Assembly: GCA_016792805.1 (NCBI GenBank)
Contig: JAEUHX010000034.1
Span: forward strand, 62,001 to 126,000
DNA length: 64,000 nt
Source: Planctomycetota bacterium
Lineage (GTDB): Bacteria; Planctomycetota; UBA1135; JACQFD01
Reading direction: 5' to 3'
The notes beneath the pieces are model-generated. The model was not told the DNA's origin and ran no database searches. It was given only the letters and a program-made list of their open reading frames with translations. Each line of letters begins with the position of its first letter. Within the stretch, counting starts at the first letter, position 1. Positions 34,401-43,958 of the stretch are shown piece after piece. Made by a program: the position numbers and the translations under genes.

Positions 34401-34915
34401 CGGCCCAGGCTCCTTTCGACGCAGGCGCGCAGGGCGACGCGCGCCCGCCTCAGCAGGCTCTTCACGCCGTCCTCGCTCATGCCGAGAAGTTCACCAATCG
34501 CGACGCGCGAGCTGTCGTCGCGGTAGAAAAGTGTGATCGCACGCTTGCCGCGCTCATCGAGCTTCTCAATGCAGCCGCGCAACGCCTCGATTTGTGATTT
34601 CCCCGCGTCTTCGCCTGCCATGCGGCTCCAGACAGCGTCGGCGACGTCGAGTTCCTCGAGCGAGATCGGCACGCGGGCCCGCTCGCGGCTTCGGATCAGC
34701 AGGCGGCGCGCAGCAGTCCGGAGGTAGGCGGAGACGGCCTCCGGTCCGCGATCCTCGAAGGGGGCGCGCAGCACGGCGAGGAACGTCTCCTGCGCAAGGT
34801 CCTCTGCTTCGGCCGCCGAGCAGCCGAGGTAGCGCAGGTAGCGCCAGAGCGCCTCCTGATGGCGGCGCACGAGGGCGGCCACGTCGATCGGCTGCGTTTG
34901 CATGGAGGCGGTCAC
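34397..34915 (-). CDS. ECF-type RNA polymerase sigma factor
   Basis: 172 residues with region 2 (ALWRYLRYLGCSAAEAEDLA, QETFLAVLRAPF) and region 4 (KRAITLFYRDDSSRVAIGEL, LGMSEDGVKSLLRRARVAL). The N-terminus (MTASMQTQPIDVAALVRRHQ) fits the ATG at 34915; Met5 is an alternative. It is translationally coupled (ATGA) to the membrane protein that follows, a typical sigma/anti-sigma arrangement. The C-terminal end RVALRACVERSLGR is within normal length. Confidence 0.9.
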   Translation of the reverse strand: MTASMQTQPIDVAALVRRHQEALWRYLRYLGCSAAEAEDLAQETFLAVLRAPFEDRGPEAVSAYLRTAARRLLIRSRERARVPISLEELDVADAVWSRMAGEDAGKSQIEALRGCIEKLDERGKRAITLFYRDDSSRVAIGELLGMSEDGVKSLLRRARVALRACVERSLGR

Positions 34916-35011
34916 GCCACTTCAGGGCGTGCCGCGGCGGGGAGGGTGAGGAGAAATCGCGCCCGCTGTCCCCCGAGCCACGCGGTTGGAGCGGCGGGGG
35001 AGGGGTGACGT

Positions 35012-38000
35012 GTGCGACACTGCGGGCGCACCACTATGCCCGCAGCAGAACCGACGCCGGGCCGCGACTTCCCCCTGGGAGTCGCCGGCTTCCACTTCTC
35101 CGATCTGTTTCTCCCTCACCGGCTTCGTGCGCTCCACGAGGAGTTCGAGCGCCATGTGGCGTCGAGCGATCCGGAGCTTGCGGCCGGCTGGGCCGAATAT
35201 GTCAGAACGCGCGGCGAAGGGATGGATCCGCGGCGGATCTCCGAATGGGTGATTCGCAAGGCACCGCTCGTCGGAGCATTTGTGGCGAAGCTGTTCGGCG
35301 TGGAGAAGGAGCGCGCGGCGCTGATCGCCCGCGCAGAAGCCGACGAGCCGATCTTTCGCTTCAAGCGCGATTTTGTGCGCCGGCGCGCGATGACGCGATT
35401 CGCGGGCGAGAAGGCGGCGGCCCTCGACGCCGTGGCGCTGCGCGCGCAGGTTGGGAGGCTCTGGCACGCGATGGAGCCGGGCGCCGACCCCGATGACGAA
35501 GCGGTGGCAGCACGCGGCACGCTGAAGGTGCTCGACCTGCGGGTTCAGCTGGCGGGAGCGAAGTCGGCGGCGGAGGTCAAGGCGGAGGGCGAGGCCGGCA
35601 AGCGCGCTGCCGAACAGGCCGCCGCGGAGCTGCGGGCGCGCGTCGAGTCGGCAGCGCCGGAGCTGGCCGGTGGCGAAGGTGTGGCATTCCTGGATGGTCT
35701 TCTCGATTTGTTGGAACGTTGGGTTGCGGCGCGCGCAGCCGATCCGCGCACGAGCGGGCTGGCGCGTGAGTGGCTTTCCTACCGGCAGCCCCATTCGCTG
35801 GATTTTCAGAAGCTGGTCGAGGCGGAGCGCCCTCGAGCCGATCTGCCCGAGCTTTTGTGCGCTCCGCATCACCACCGCCGCGAACGCGACGGGTTCCATC
35901 TGACCGACTTGCGCTGGAATGGGCGCGAAGTCCTCGGTGAAACTCACTATTGCTTATTGTGCCATGATCGGCTCAAGGATTCCTGCTCGAAGGGGTTCCC
36001 GGCTCCGGCACCGAAGGCGGGCGAGCCCGCGCCGAAGTCGCCCTACGCGCCGAATCCCCTCGGCGTGCCCCTGGCCGGGTGCCCGCTCGACGAGATGATC
36101 TCGGAGATGCACGCGCTGCGGCGCGAGGGCGACTCGCTTGGAGCGCTCGCGATTGTTGCGATTCACAATCCGATGTGCGCCGGGACGGGGCATCGAATTT
36201 GTAATGACTGCATGAAGGCCTGCATTTTCCAGAAGCAGGAGCCTGTCAATATTCCGCAGATCGAGACGGGCGTGCTGACCGACGTACTGCGGATGCCGTA
36301 CGGAGTCGAGATCTATGGGCTTCTGACGCGGTGGAATCCGCTCGATGTGTCGCAGCCCACAGCACTTCCCTACTCGGGCCGAAACGTGCTGGTGGTGGGG
36401 CTCGGGCCGGCCGGGTACACGCTCGCCCATTATTTGCTTCGCAGCGGGTTCGGCGTGGTCGGCATCGATGGCCTCAAGATCGAGCCGCTCCCCGCGGAAC
36501 TGACGGGCGCCGACGGCAAGCTGCCTCGCGCGGTGCGCGACTACGCGGAGCTCGAGGTCGACCTCGCGTCGCGCCCGCTCGTCGGATTCGGGGGAGTGAG
36601 CGAGTACGGAATTACCGTTCGGTGGGACAAGAACTTCCTGTCGGTGCTTTATTTGACCTTGGCGCGGAATCAATATTTTCGCGTCTACGGCGGTGTCCGG
36701 TTCGGCGGCACGGTCACGCTCGAGGATGCGTGGCAGCTCGGCTTCGACCACGTGGCGATCGCCGCGGGTGCGGGCAAGCCGACGATCGTTGAGTTTGAGA
36801 ACAATTTGATCCGCGGGGTTCGAAAGGCCTCGGATCTTCTGATGGCCCTGCAGCTCACCGGCGCATACAGAAAGGATTCGCTCGCGAACTTACAGGTGAG
36901 GCTCCCCGCGGTCGTGATCGGCGGCGGACTCACGGCGATCGACACCGCGACGGAGCTGTTGGCGTATTACGTGGTGCAGGTGGAGAAGGTGCTGGAGCGG
37001 TATGAAGCGCTCGTCGCCGCCCATGGCCAGGAGCGCGTGCACGGGATGTTCGACAAGGAAGAGATGGAGATTCTCCGCGAGGCGACCGAGCACGGCTCCG
37101 CCGTGCGTGAGGAGCGGGCGGCCGCGGCGCGCGAGAAGCGGGAGCCGCGGTTTGGCGCACTGCTCGATCGGTGGGGCGGCGCAACGATCGCCTACCGGCG
37201 CACGATGCAGGAATCTCCGGCGTACCGCCTGAACCACGAGGAAATTGTGAAGTGCCTCGAGGAGGGAGTGCGGTTCGCGGAAAAGCTCACGCCGAAGCGT
37301 GCCACCGCCGATGCCTATGGCGCGCTCTCCGCGATGGAGTTCACTCGAACGGAATCGCCCAACGAGATTGTTACACTGCCCGCGAGGACGGTTTGTGTGG
37401 CGGCTGGAACGAGCCCGAATACTACTTATGAGCGCGAGCGCCCAGGAGCCTTCGCGCTGGATAAGAAGCGTTCGTTCTTTCAGCCCCACCGCCTCCAATC
37501 GGACGCGGCCGGCACCTGGAAGCTTGTGCCGGCCTCGCCGGAGGACCCGGGAGCATTCTTCACTTCTCATTTTGAGGCGCCTCCGGCAAGTGGCCGCGCG
37601 CCGCGCGTCGTCAGCTACTACGGCGACAATCACCCCAAATACGCCGGATCGGTGGTGAAGGCGATGGCGTCGGCGCGCGACGGTGCTCCACACGTGGCGG
37701 CGCTTTTCTCCGAGGAGCTGCGCCGCGACGCCACGCCGCAGGCGGCCCGCGGGAAGGCGTGGGAGATGCTCGCGGCCCGGCTCGACGACGCACTCCTCGC
37801 GGTCGTGACGGCCGTGCACCGGCTCACGCCGACGATTGTTGAGGTCGTCGTGCGTGCGCCGTTCGCGGCGCGCGGATTCCATCCGGGGCAGTTCTACAGG
37901 CTCCAGAATTATGAAACCTATGCCCGGCGCGTGATGCGCGACGGCATCGATACGATGCTCACTATGGAGGGCATCGCGCTCACCGGCGCGTGGAACGATC

Positions 38001-38758
38001 CGGAGAAGGGGCTCCTCTCGCTCATCATTCTTGAAATGGGAGTGAGCTCCCGGCTTTGCGGATTGTTGAAGCCGGGAGAGCGCGTCGTTGTGATGGGGCC
38101 CACGGGCGCCCCGACGGAGGTTCCAAAGAATGAGACCGTCGTGCTCTGCGGCGGCGGACTCGGCAACGCCGTGCTCTTCTCGATTGCCAAGGCGCTGAAA
38201 GCCAACGGCTGCACGGTGATCTACTTCGCGGGTTACAAAAAGCCGCAGGACGTCTTCAAAGTCGACGAGATCGAGGCGGCCACCGATCAGGTGATCTGGT
38301 CGGTCGACGTCGCGCCGGCGATCACGCCTAGACGCCCGCAAGATCGAGCCTTCGTCGGAAACATCGTCCAGTCGATGCTGGCCTACGCGAAAGGTGAGCT
38401 TGGCACGACCGTGGCGCCGCTCGGTGCGGCATCGCGAATGATTGTGATCGGCAGCGATCGCATGATGGCTGCTGTGACGAGAGCGCGGCACGAGGCGCTC
38501 GCTCCCTACCTGAAGGCCGACCACATCGGCATCGGCAGTATCAACTCTCCGATGCAGTGCATGATGAAGGAGGTCTGCGCTCAGTGCCTTCAGCGGCATG
38601 TGGATCCGAAGACGGGCAAGGAATCGTTCGTCTTCTCCTGCTTCAACCAGGACCAGGAGCTCGACTGCGTCGACTGGAGCCACCTCGCTGCACGGCTCAG
38701 GCAGAATACCGTCCAGGAAAAGCTCACGAACCTCTGGCTGACGCGATTGTTGAGCTAG
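35012..38758 (+). CDS. giant FAD/Fe-S pyridine nucleotide oxidoreductase fusion
   Basis: 1248 residues. The start is GTG 35012, preceded by GGGGAGGGG at 7 bases; the ATG at 35036 lacks such a site. Residues 1-300 are helical and unknown. Residues about 312-405 hold cysteine clusters (HYCLLCHDRLKDSCSK, CAGTGHRICNDCMKAC) like the 4Fe-4S region of GltD/NfnB-type subunits. Two dinucleotide folds follow (VLVVGLGPAGYTLA near 460, AVVIGGGLTAIDTATE near 635). From about 935 there is a ferredoxin-reductase-like part (HPGQFYRLQNYE, VVLCGGGLGNAVLFSIAKAL) ending in a cysteine cluster (QCMMKEVCAQC and FSCFN) like PyrK/NfnA. It thus fuses both halves of an Nfn/GltD-PyrK-like flavoenzyme; the electron partners are unknown. 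Confidence 0.82.
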   Translation: MRHCGRTTMPAAEPTPGRDFPLGVAGFHFSDLFLPHRLRALHEEFERHVASSDPELAAGWAEYVRTRGEGMDPRRISEWVIRKAPLVGAFVAKLFGVEKERAALIARAEADEPIFRFKRDFVRRRAMTRFAGEKAAALDAVALRAQVGRLWHAMEPGADPDDEAVAARGTLKVLDLRVQLAGAKSAAEVKAEGEAGKRAAEQAAAELRARVESAAPELAGGEGVAFLDGLLDLLERWVAARAADPRTSGLAREWLSYRQPHSLDFQKLVEAERPRADLPELLCAPHHHRRERDGFHLTDLRWNGREVLGETHYCLLCHDRLKDSCSKGFPAPAPKAGEPAPKSPYAPNPLGVPLAGCPLDEMISEMHALRREGDSLGALAIVAIHNPMCAGTGHRICNDCMKACIFQKQEPVNIPQIETGVLTDVLRMPYGVEIYGLLTRWNPLDVSQPTALPYSGRNVLVVGLGPAGYTLAHYLLRSGFGVVGIDGLKIEPLPAELTGADGKLPRAVRDYAELEVDLASRPLVGFGGVSEYGITVRWDKNFLSVLYLTLARNQYFRVYGGVRFGGTVTLEDAWQLGFDHVAIAAGAGKPTIVEFENNLIRGVRKASDLLMALQLTGAYRKDSLANLQVRLPAVVIGGGLTAIDTATELLAYYVVQVEKVLERYEALVAAHGQERVHGMFDKEEMEILREATEHGSAVREERAAAAREKREPRFGALLDRWGGATIAYRRTMQESPAYRLNHEEIVKCLEEGVRFAEKLTPKRATADAYGALSAMEFTRTESPNEIVTLPARTVCVAAGTSPNTTYERERPGAFALDKKRSFFQPHRLQSDAAGTWKLVPASPEDPGAFFTSHFEAPPASGRAPRVVSYYGDNHPKYAGSVVKAMASARDGAPHVAALFSEELRRDATPQAARGKAWEMLAARLDDALLAVVTAVHRLTPTIVEVVVRAPFAARGFHPGQFYRLQNYETYARRVMRDGIDTMLTMEGIALTGAWNDPEKGLLSLIILEMGVSSRLCGLLKPGERVVVMGPTGAPTEVPKNETVVLCGGGLGNAVLFSIAKALKANGCTVIYFAGYKKPQDVFKVDEIEAATDQVIWSVDVAPAITPRRPQDRAFVGNIVQSMLAYAKGELGTTVAPLGAASRMIVIGSDRMMAAVTRARHEALAPYLKADHIGIGSINSPMQCMMKEVCAQCLQRHVDPKTGKESFVFSCFNQDQELDCVDWSHLAARLRQNTVQEKLTNLWLTRLLS

Positions 38759-38764
38759 GAATCT

Positions 38765-41518
38765 GTGATTTCGCAGACTGCACTTTGGATTCTTGCGGCA
38801 GTGCTGCCTGCGTCGGCGACGCAGGGGGGCGCCGCGGTTTCGATCCGTCCTTTCGAGCGGAGAAGTGCAAGCCTCGATGGGCCGTGGGAGGCTCGCCACG
38901 ACCCGACCGGGGAGGGACTCGGTGCCGGCTACTCCCTTGGGGGACCGAGCACCGGGTGGACACCGGTATCAGTTCCCTCGGTGCTCGAGGAGTACGCGCC
39001 GTTCGCCGGGAAGGACGGTGTTTTTTGGCTTCGAAAGAAATTTGAACTCCAAGAGGTGATCACCAGCAAGGATCGGCTGAGGGTTCGATTCGATCGCGCC
39101 GTGGAGAGATGTACAGTTTGGCTGAACGGCCAGGAGTGCGGCTCCCACGAAGGCGGAGATGTGGGTTTCACGATCGATCTCACTCCCGCGTTGGCCAGCG
39201 GCCCGAATACGCTCGTTGTGCGGCTCGAGGACGGCGTGCCGGTCCGGACGCCGTCGCCCTTCCGCCTCGGCGGGCTTGCGGGTTCGGTTTCGCTGGAGCG
39301 GATCTCCGAGGTTTCGCTGGATGATTTGTGTGTGACGGCCGAGTTGCGCGGGCAGGATGCCGTGGTGGAGCTTCAGGCAGAGCTGGCGTCGACCTCCGGG
39401 GAAAGCCAGGCGGCGAGGGTCCGCTTCGATCTGTTGGATTCCAACGGTGAGGCCGTCGCGGGCCCCGTCCAGTCCGAGCTTGCAGTTCCGGCCGGCGGAA
39501 CCGGCCGCGCTCAGGGCGTACTTACAGTTCCCGCCGCAGCCCTCTGGAGCCCCACGGCTCCGACCCTCTATACAGCTCGGGCGCGCGTCGCATTCGGCAC
39601 TGGCTCTCCGGATCTCGATCCTGCGGACGAGCTTCGAGTTTCTGTGGGACTTCGAAGCGTGAGCGCAGCCGGCGCGCGATTCCGGCTGAACGGAAAGCCG
39701 CTTCGGATTCGCGCTGCGATCGACTCCGGATACGAGCTCGGCACATTCTTGAGATCGGGATCGTTGGTGACACCCGAGAAGAAGCTGAAGACGCTCCAAT
39801 CCGGCGGGTTTAACGCTCTCGTCGTGCCGGGGCGGCTGCCGTCGGAAGCGCTGCTGCGGGCCGCCGACACTATGGGCGTGCTGATGATTCTGCGCCCATC
39901 CCTTCCGGCCGGAGCCGCCGCCTCCGCGCTCGACGCACAAATCCTCCAGTGCCGGAGCCACGCATCCGTCGTTTGGTGGGGATTCTCCGACATGCCGGAG
40001 GCTTCGCTCGAGAGAGTTCAATCGCTCGACGCCGATGCCCTCGTCTCGCGCGACGCGACGGACGCGGGGCTGAACGTAATTCTCTCGCCGAAGCAGCCGC
40101 CGGTTCCGTACCTGCGGCCGCGGATCGCGCTTCCGGCGGCGTTCGGGGCGCAGGGCTCCGAGCGGCTCCTCGATCTCGGCGATCGTGGCGAATTTGCATT
40201 TGTGGAAGTTCAGCTTCCCTCGGCGTTCGCGGACGTCTCGCGATCGCTCGCGGCGATCGGCGGCGAGACATGGAGAGAGGAGTCGCAAATCCTCGCGCCT
40301 TATTCGGCAGAGGCCGAGCGCAGCTTCAAGACGGACAAGCTCTCCGACTTTTTCGACTCGCCGCTGTCGCTCGCCTCGCAATGTCAGGAATCGCGTGCCG
40401 TCGGGATCCAGCGGGCCATCGAGGCGCTGAGGGCTAATCCCAATATTGCGGGCTACGCGCTTCCTTGGCTCTCCGATTCTCCCCATCAGCCGGGAGCCGG
40501 ACTTGTGGAGCCTTTCTACTCCTCGTTGCCGGCTCTCGCGGCGGCGAAGCGTGCGAATCTGTTGCGTCGAGCGTTCTTGTTCCCGCAGCGCAGAGCGGGG
40601 GAGACGGGGGCGCTCGGCGCCATCGACCTCGACGTCGGTTCAGCCGCCGATGAGGGAGAGCCGGTGAAGGTCGATCTCGTGGAGGTTCGCCAGCCCGACG
40701 AAATCAGCGCCTATTTCCGGCCGATGCCGAAGCCTTCGCGCCCGTGGCTTCAGTCGGGAGTGATGGGATTCCAGAAGGGGGAAGGCATTTATCCCGCGAA
40801 TCCCGTGTGGAAGGGGCTCCTCACGCCGGGTGTTCAAGAAGTGCATGTTCCGGCTGAGCAGGCGCCGATCCGCGCAATTGATGCAAAGAGCCGGCTCTTC
40901 CAGGACGACAATCCCGCGATGGCAAAAGTGGGCGACCACGTGGTCGTCGTTCGCCGCGGGAAGGCTGGGAGTTGGGATTGTGAGCCCTGGATCCACCAGA
41001 CGGCGGAGGCGCTCGGCGTCGCGATCGCCGGGGGCACGGCGATCCTCCTCGACCCGCTCGAGCCTGAAGACCCGCGGCATGAGCTCGGAATGCTGCCGGA
41101 TTGCCCGCTCGTTCCGTTATCTCCTGGATATGTTGCGATCACAGATCATGCTGCCTTCGATGGGCTCGGGACTCGAGGTTTGGTCGGAGAGCATTTCGGC
41201 GACCTCGCGCCGCGGTATGCGATCCGAGGGCTGAAGAGCGGCGAGCGCCTCGCTTCGGCGATCGACGGCCGCGGCGCGTGGGCCGGCGACGTGCTGGTGC
41301 GCGTGCCTTATGGATCTGGATTTGTGGTTTTGACCACTTGGGATTTGGGAAGCCAATACCGCGAGGACGTGGTGGCACGGCGCCTCACGGCCAACCTTGC
41401 CGCCGCGGCTCCAGCTCCGCCCCCGAGTGCCTCAGCGCCGCCGCCGTACAAACGCGCGGATCTCGAGGCTCAATACAGAAACAAGATCTTGGATCGGGCC
41501 GCACGAGGGAAACGGTGA
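38765..41518 (+). CDS. secreted glycoside hydrolase family 2-like protein
   Basis: 917 residues with a signal peptide (MISQTALWILAAVLPASA, GTG start) . The order of domains follows GH2 enzymes: a jelly-roll sugar-binding domain (SVPSVLEEYAPFAGKDGVFW, CTVWLNGQECGSHEGG), an immunoglobulin-like domain, and a TIM-barrel-like part (FRLNGKPLRIRAAIDSGYEL, GFNALVV, DTMGVLMILRP). Where active GH2 enzymes have an N-E pair after the HPSV..W segment, this one reads HASVVWWGFSDMPEAS, so the acid/base Glu seems absent and the protein may bind rather than cut sugars. The C-terminal 250 residues are unassigned. It overlaps the next gene by GTGA and follows the oxidoreductase by 6 bases. Confidence 0.75.
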   Translation: MISQTALWILAAVLPASATQGGAAVSIRPFERRSASLDGPWEARHDPTGEGLGAGYSLGGPSTGWTPVSVPSVLEEYAPFAGKDGVFWLRKKFELQEVITSKDRLRVRFDRAVERCTVWLNGQECGSHEGGDVGFTIDLTPALASGPNTLVVRLEDGVPVRTPSPFRLGGLAGSVSLERISEVSLDDLCVTAELRGQDAVVELQAELASTSGESQAARVRFDLLDSNGEAVAGPVQSELAVPAGGTGRAQGVLTVPAAALWSPTAPTLYTARARVAFGTGSPDLDPADELRVSVGLRSVSAAGARFRLNGKPLRIRAAIDSGYELGTFLRSGSLVTPEKKLKTLQSGGFNALVVPGRLPSEALLRAADTMGVLMILRPSLPAGAAASALDAQILQCRSHASVVWWGFSDMPEASLERVQSLDADALVSRDATDAGLNVILSPKQPPVPYLRPRIALPAAFGAQGSERLLDLGDRGEFAFVEVQLPSAFADVSRSLAAIGGETWREESQILAPYSAEAERSFKTDKLSDFFDSPLSLASQCQESRAVGIQRAIEALRANPNIAGYALPWLSDSPHQPGAGLVEPFYSSLPALAAAKRANLLRRAFLFPQRRAGETGALGAIDLDVGSAADEGEPVKVDLVEVRQPDEISAYFRPMPKPSRPWLQSGVMGFQKGEGIYPANPVWKGLLTPGVQEVHVPAEQAPIRAIDAKSRLFQDDNPAMAKVGDHVVVVRRGKAGSWDCEPWIHQTAEALGVAIAGGTAILLDPLEPEDPRHELGMLPDCPLVPLSPGYVAITDHAAFDGLGTRGLVGEHFGDLAPRYAIRGLKSGERLASAIDGRGAWAGDVLVRVPYGSGFVVLTTWDLGSQYREDVVARRLTANLAAAAPAPPPSASAPPPYKRADLEAQYRNKILDRAARGKR

Positions 41519-42648
41519 GCGACTCTTCCCTGGGATGGACGCCGGAGCAGCGAGCACGGATTTTTCGAAAGCTCGCGATCTGGGCTGTGTTCTTTGGAGT
41601 TTTGTATCTTCTTCGCGGCTTCTTTCCGCTCGTTTTCTTTACCTTCGTTTTCGCCTATGCGGCAGAGCATGCGCTCCTGGCGATGCAGGCCCGGTTCACG
41701 CGGGCACCGCGGGGACTGCTTGTCGCTGCCGTATTCCTCGGATCCCTGGCTGCTCTCGGTGGAATCGGTGCCCTCGTTGTGCCTCGAATTCGCGATGAGG
41801 TTGAGACCTTTCGAAAGAATATTCCAACGTATGAGCGCGCGGTGCGGTCCAGCTTCGAGGAACTCCGAGGCGACCACCCGGAAGCGGCCGACGCGCTTGT
41901 AGGGCTCCTGAACGAAATTGAATCGCTCCCGCAGCGCGTCCTCGGCGGCGAGGGCACGAGCCGGCCCGCGGGCGCGGATAGCCATGGCGGTGCACCCGCG
42001 ATCAAGGATCTGAGCCAGGTCTTCTCCGTAGGCATCGGAGTCGTGGGCGCAGTTCTTTCGGGGCTCGCCACGCTGGCGCTTTCATTGGTATTCGCATTCT
42101 TGATCGTCGTTGATCTTCCGAACCTGCGGGCGGAGGTGGCCGCGCTCGAGCGCTCGCGTGTCGGGTGGCTCTATCGAGAGGTGCGCGCGACGATCGTGGA
42201 GCTCGGGGATTCTCTCGGCCACATTCTGGAAGCCCAGGCGCTGATCGCGGTCGTCAATACGGTTCTTACGGTTGCGGGGCTCTGGTTTCTTGGCGTTCCT
42301 TCGGTGCTCTTGCTTGGGGTTGTTGTCTTTTTCTGCAGTTTCGTCCCCGTCGTGGGAACGTTCCTGTCTCTCGTGCCGATCGCTCTCCTCGCTCTCACCG
42401 AGGGTGGGCTCGTTCTCGTGCTGAAGACCGCTGCTTGGATCGCTGTGATTCACGCCTTCGAGGCGTATGTGCTTGAGCCGAGGATCTTCGGACGGCACTT
42501 CCATTTAAATCCGGTATTTGTGCTCGTGATCCTCGTCGTTGGGCACAAGCTCGCAGGCGTGTGGGGGCTCTTGCTCGGAATCCCCGTGGCATATACGCTG
42601 CTGCGACCCATTGAGTCGCGCTCGGGAGCGGCTCCGGCGAAGTCATGA
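41515..42648 (+). CDS. AI-2E/PerM family membrane transporter
   Basis: 377 residues from the GTG that overlaps the preceding stop (the long upstream frame mirrors the GH2-like gene). About eight membrane helices in the family layout: an N-terminal helix pair, a central soluble segment (VPRIRDEVETFRKNIPTYER), and the conserved C-terminal FVPVVGTFLSLVPIALLAL with VLEPRIFGRHFHLNPVFVL and GHKLAGVWGLLLGIPVA. Members export varied small molecules or act as Na+/H+ antiporters; the substrate here cannot be told. Confidence 0.88.
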   Translation: MSDSSLGWTPEQRARIFRKLAIWAVFFGVLYLLRGFFPLVFFTFVFAYAAEHALLAMQARFTRAPRGLLVAAVFLGSLAALGGIGALVVPRIRDEVETFRKNIPTYERAVRSSFEELRGDHPEAADALVGLLNEIESLPQRVLGGEGTSRPAGADSHGGAPAIKDLSQVFSVGIGVVGAVLSGLATLALSLVFAFLIVVDLPNLRAEVAALERSRVGWLYREVRATIVELGDSLGHILEAQALIAVVNTVLTVAGLWFLGVPSVLLLGVVVFFCSFVPVVGTFLSLVPIALLALTEGGLVLVLKTAAWIAVIHAFEAYVLEPRIFGRHFHLNPVFVLVILVVGHKLAGVWGLLLGIPVAYTLLRPIESRSGAAPAKS

Positions 42649-43958
42649 GTACGCTGACGGATCTATGGAACCCTTGGCTGCGGCGCGCCGTGCTGCTCAG
42701 CCTCGCGATTTTTCTAGGTGTTACCGGAGTTCGATTTGTGCGGAGCGTCCTGCGGTCGGCAGACGGCACGGGACATGGAACCGCCCTCTCCGACTATCTC
42801 CGCGCAGGCGATGGCGTCGACTCCGAGCCGCTCTATGACGCGAACTTCTCGTATCCGCCAATCTTTGCGGTCGGCATGGAGCCTCTTGCGGAGCTGCCGC
42901 TCGGAGTCGCCGCGACCGTATGGTTTCTGTTCCAGGTCGGGGTGCTCGGCGCAACGGCGTATTTTGCACTTCGGCTGCTTCGCGCGGCCGCGGTCCCGCA
43001 CGCAGAGCTCGTTCTCTGGATCGCCCTGATTGCGAGCTCCCGCTTCCTGCTGAACAACCTTACCCATGGAAATGTGAACTCCCTGGTGCTGATGCTGGTG
43101 CTTGCCTCGGCGGACTGGCTCGGACGCGGTGCGCTCGCGCGCGCCGGGCTCGCAATCTCCGCAGCGGCATCCATCAAGCTTCTGCCGCTGATTTTCCTGC
43201 CGATGCTCGCGGCGCGCCGCGCATGGCGCTCCGTGGCGGGACTCGCCGTCGGTCTCCTCGTGTGCAATGCACTTCTCCCCGCGCTCTGGCTCGGCGCGGA
43301 GCGCGCGATTGAGCTCAGCGTAGCGTGGTATGAGAAGATGATTGAGCCTTTCTATCAAGCCTCTGCGGTGTCGACGGACGAACGAAATCTCGCGCTTGCT
43401 GCCGCGATCGATCGCCACTTCACCGACGGCACGATGGAACATTTCGATCCGACTCCGACTCCGCTGCACGTCGACCTGCTGACTCCGGCGAGCGCCAACT
43501 TCGTGACGAAGGTGCTGCTCGGAGGAATTGTAATCTGCGTGCTCACCCTGTCCTTCAGGGCTCGCCGCGACCGGTCTCCGCGGAGATTCCTGGTCGAGGC
43601 CGCGCTCGCACTGCTGACGATGCTGCTCATTTCGCCGAAGACCTGGAAAGCACATTTCGTTTGGATCCTTCCCGCTTACCTCGTGTTGATCTCGAAGATC
43701 ATCGAGGAGTGGCAGATCCGCACCGCTTCGGCGCGAGCGACCCGCTTTGGCCTCGCTGCGATCATCGTGGCGGGTGCTGCGAGTTCACGAGGAATTGTAG
43801 GCCTTCAGGCGAGCGAGTGGCTGCACGACCTCTCTATTGAGACGCTCGTCGTGCTGGGACTCTGGGTCCTCATTGCGCGCGAGGGGTGGCGGAGCGTGGA
43901 ACCCAACGTGGCCTCGAACGAGCACCGGCTTATGATGGAGCCAAGGCCCATCTCATGA
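42645..43958 (+). CDS. GT87-type (DUF2029) membrane glycosyltransferase
   Basis: 437 residues with about ten membrane helices. Family signs: the early periplasmic acidic segment (LSDYLRAGDGVDSEPLYDAN), then SYPPIFAVGMEPLAELP and the LTHGNVNSLVLMLVLASAD motif typical of GT87/mannosyltransferase-like polyprenyl-phosphate-sugar-dependent enzymes. Translational coupling (ATGA) on both ends with the AI-2E permease and the Cys-rich protein. It probably moves a sugar from a lipid carrier onto an envelope glycan. Confidence 0.82.
   Translation: MSTLTDLWNPWLRRAVLLSLAIFLGVTGVRFVRSVLRSADGTGHGTALSDYLRAGDGVDSEPLYDANFSYPPIFAVGMEPLAELPLGVAATVWFLFQVGVLGATAYFALRLLRAAAVPHAELVLWIALIASSRFLLNNLTHGNVNSLVLMLVLASADWLGRGALARAGLAISAAASIKLLPLIFLPMLAARRAWRSVAGLAVGLLVCNALLPALWLGAERAIELSVAWYEKMIEPFYQASAVSTDERNLALAAAIDRHFTDGTMEHFDPTPTPLHVDLLTPASANFVTKVLLGGIVICVLTLSFRARRDRSPRRFLVEAALALLTMLLISPKTWKAHFVWILPAYLVLISKIIEEWQIRTASARATRFGLAAIIVAGAASSRGIVGLQASEWLHDLSIETLVVLGLWVLIAREGWRSVEPNVASNEHRLMMEPRPIS

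Noticed and set aside
36890..38899. 669-codon minus-strand frame
   Set aside because: Antisense to the giant oxidoreductase, whose motifs are unmistakable.
38969..40486. 505-codon minus-strand frame
   Set aside because: Antisense to the GH2-like gene; low-complexity Arg-rich product.
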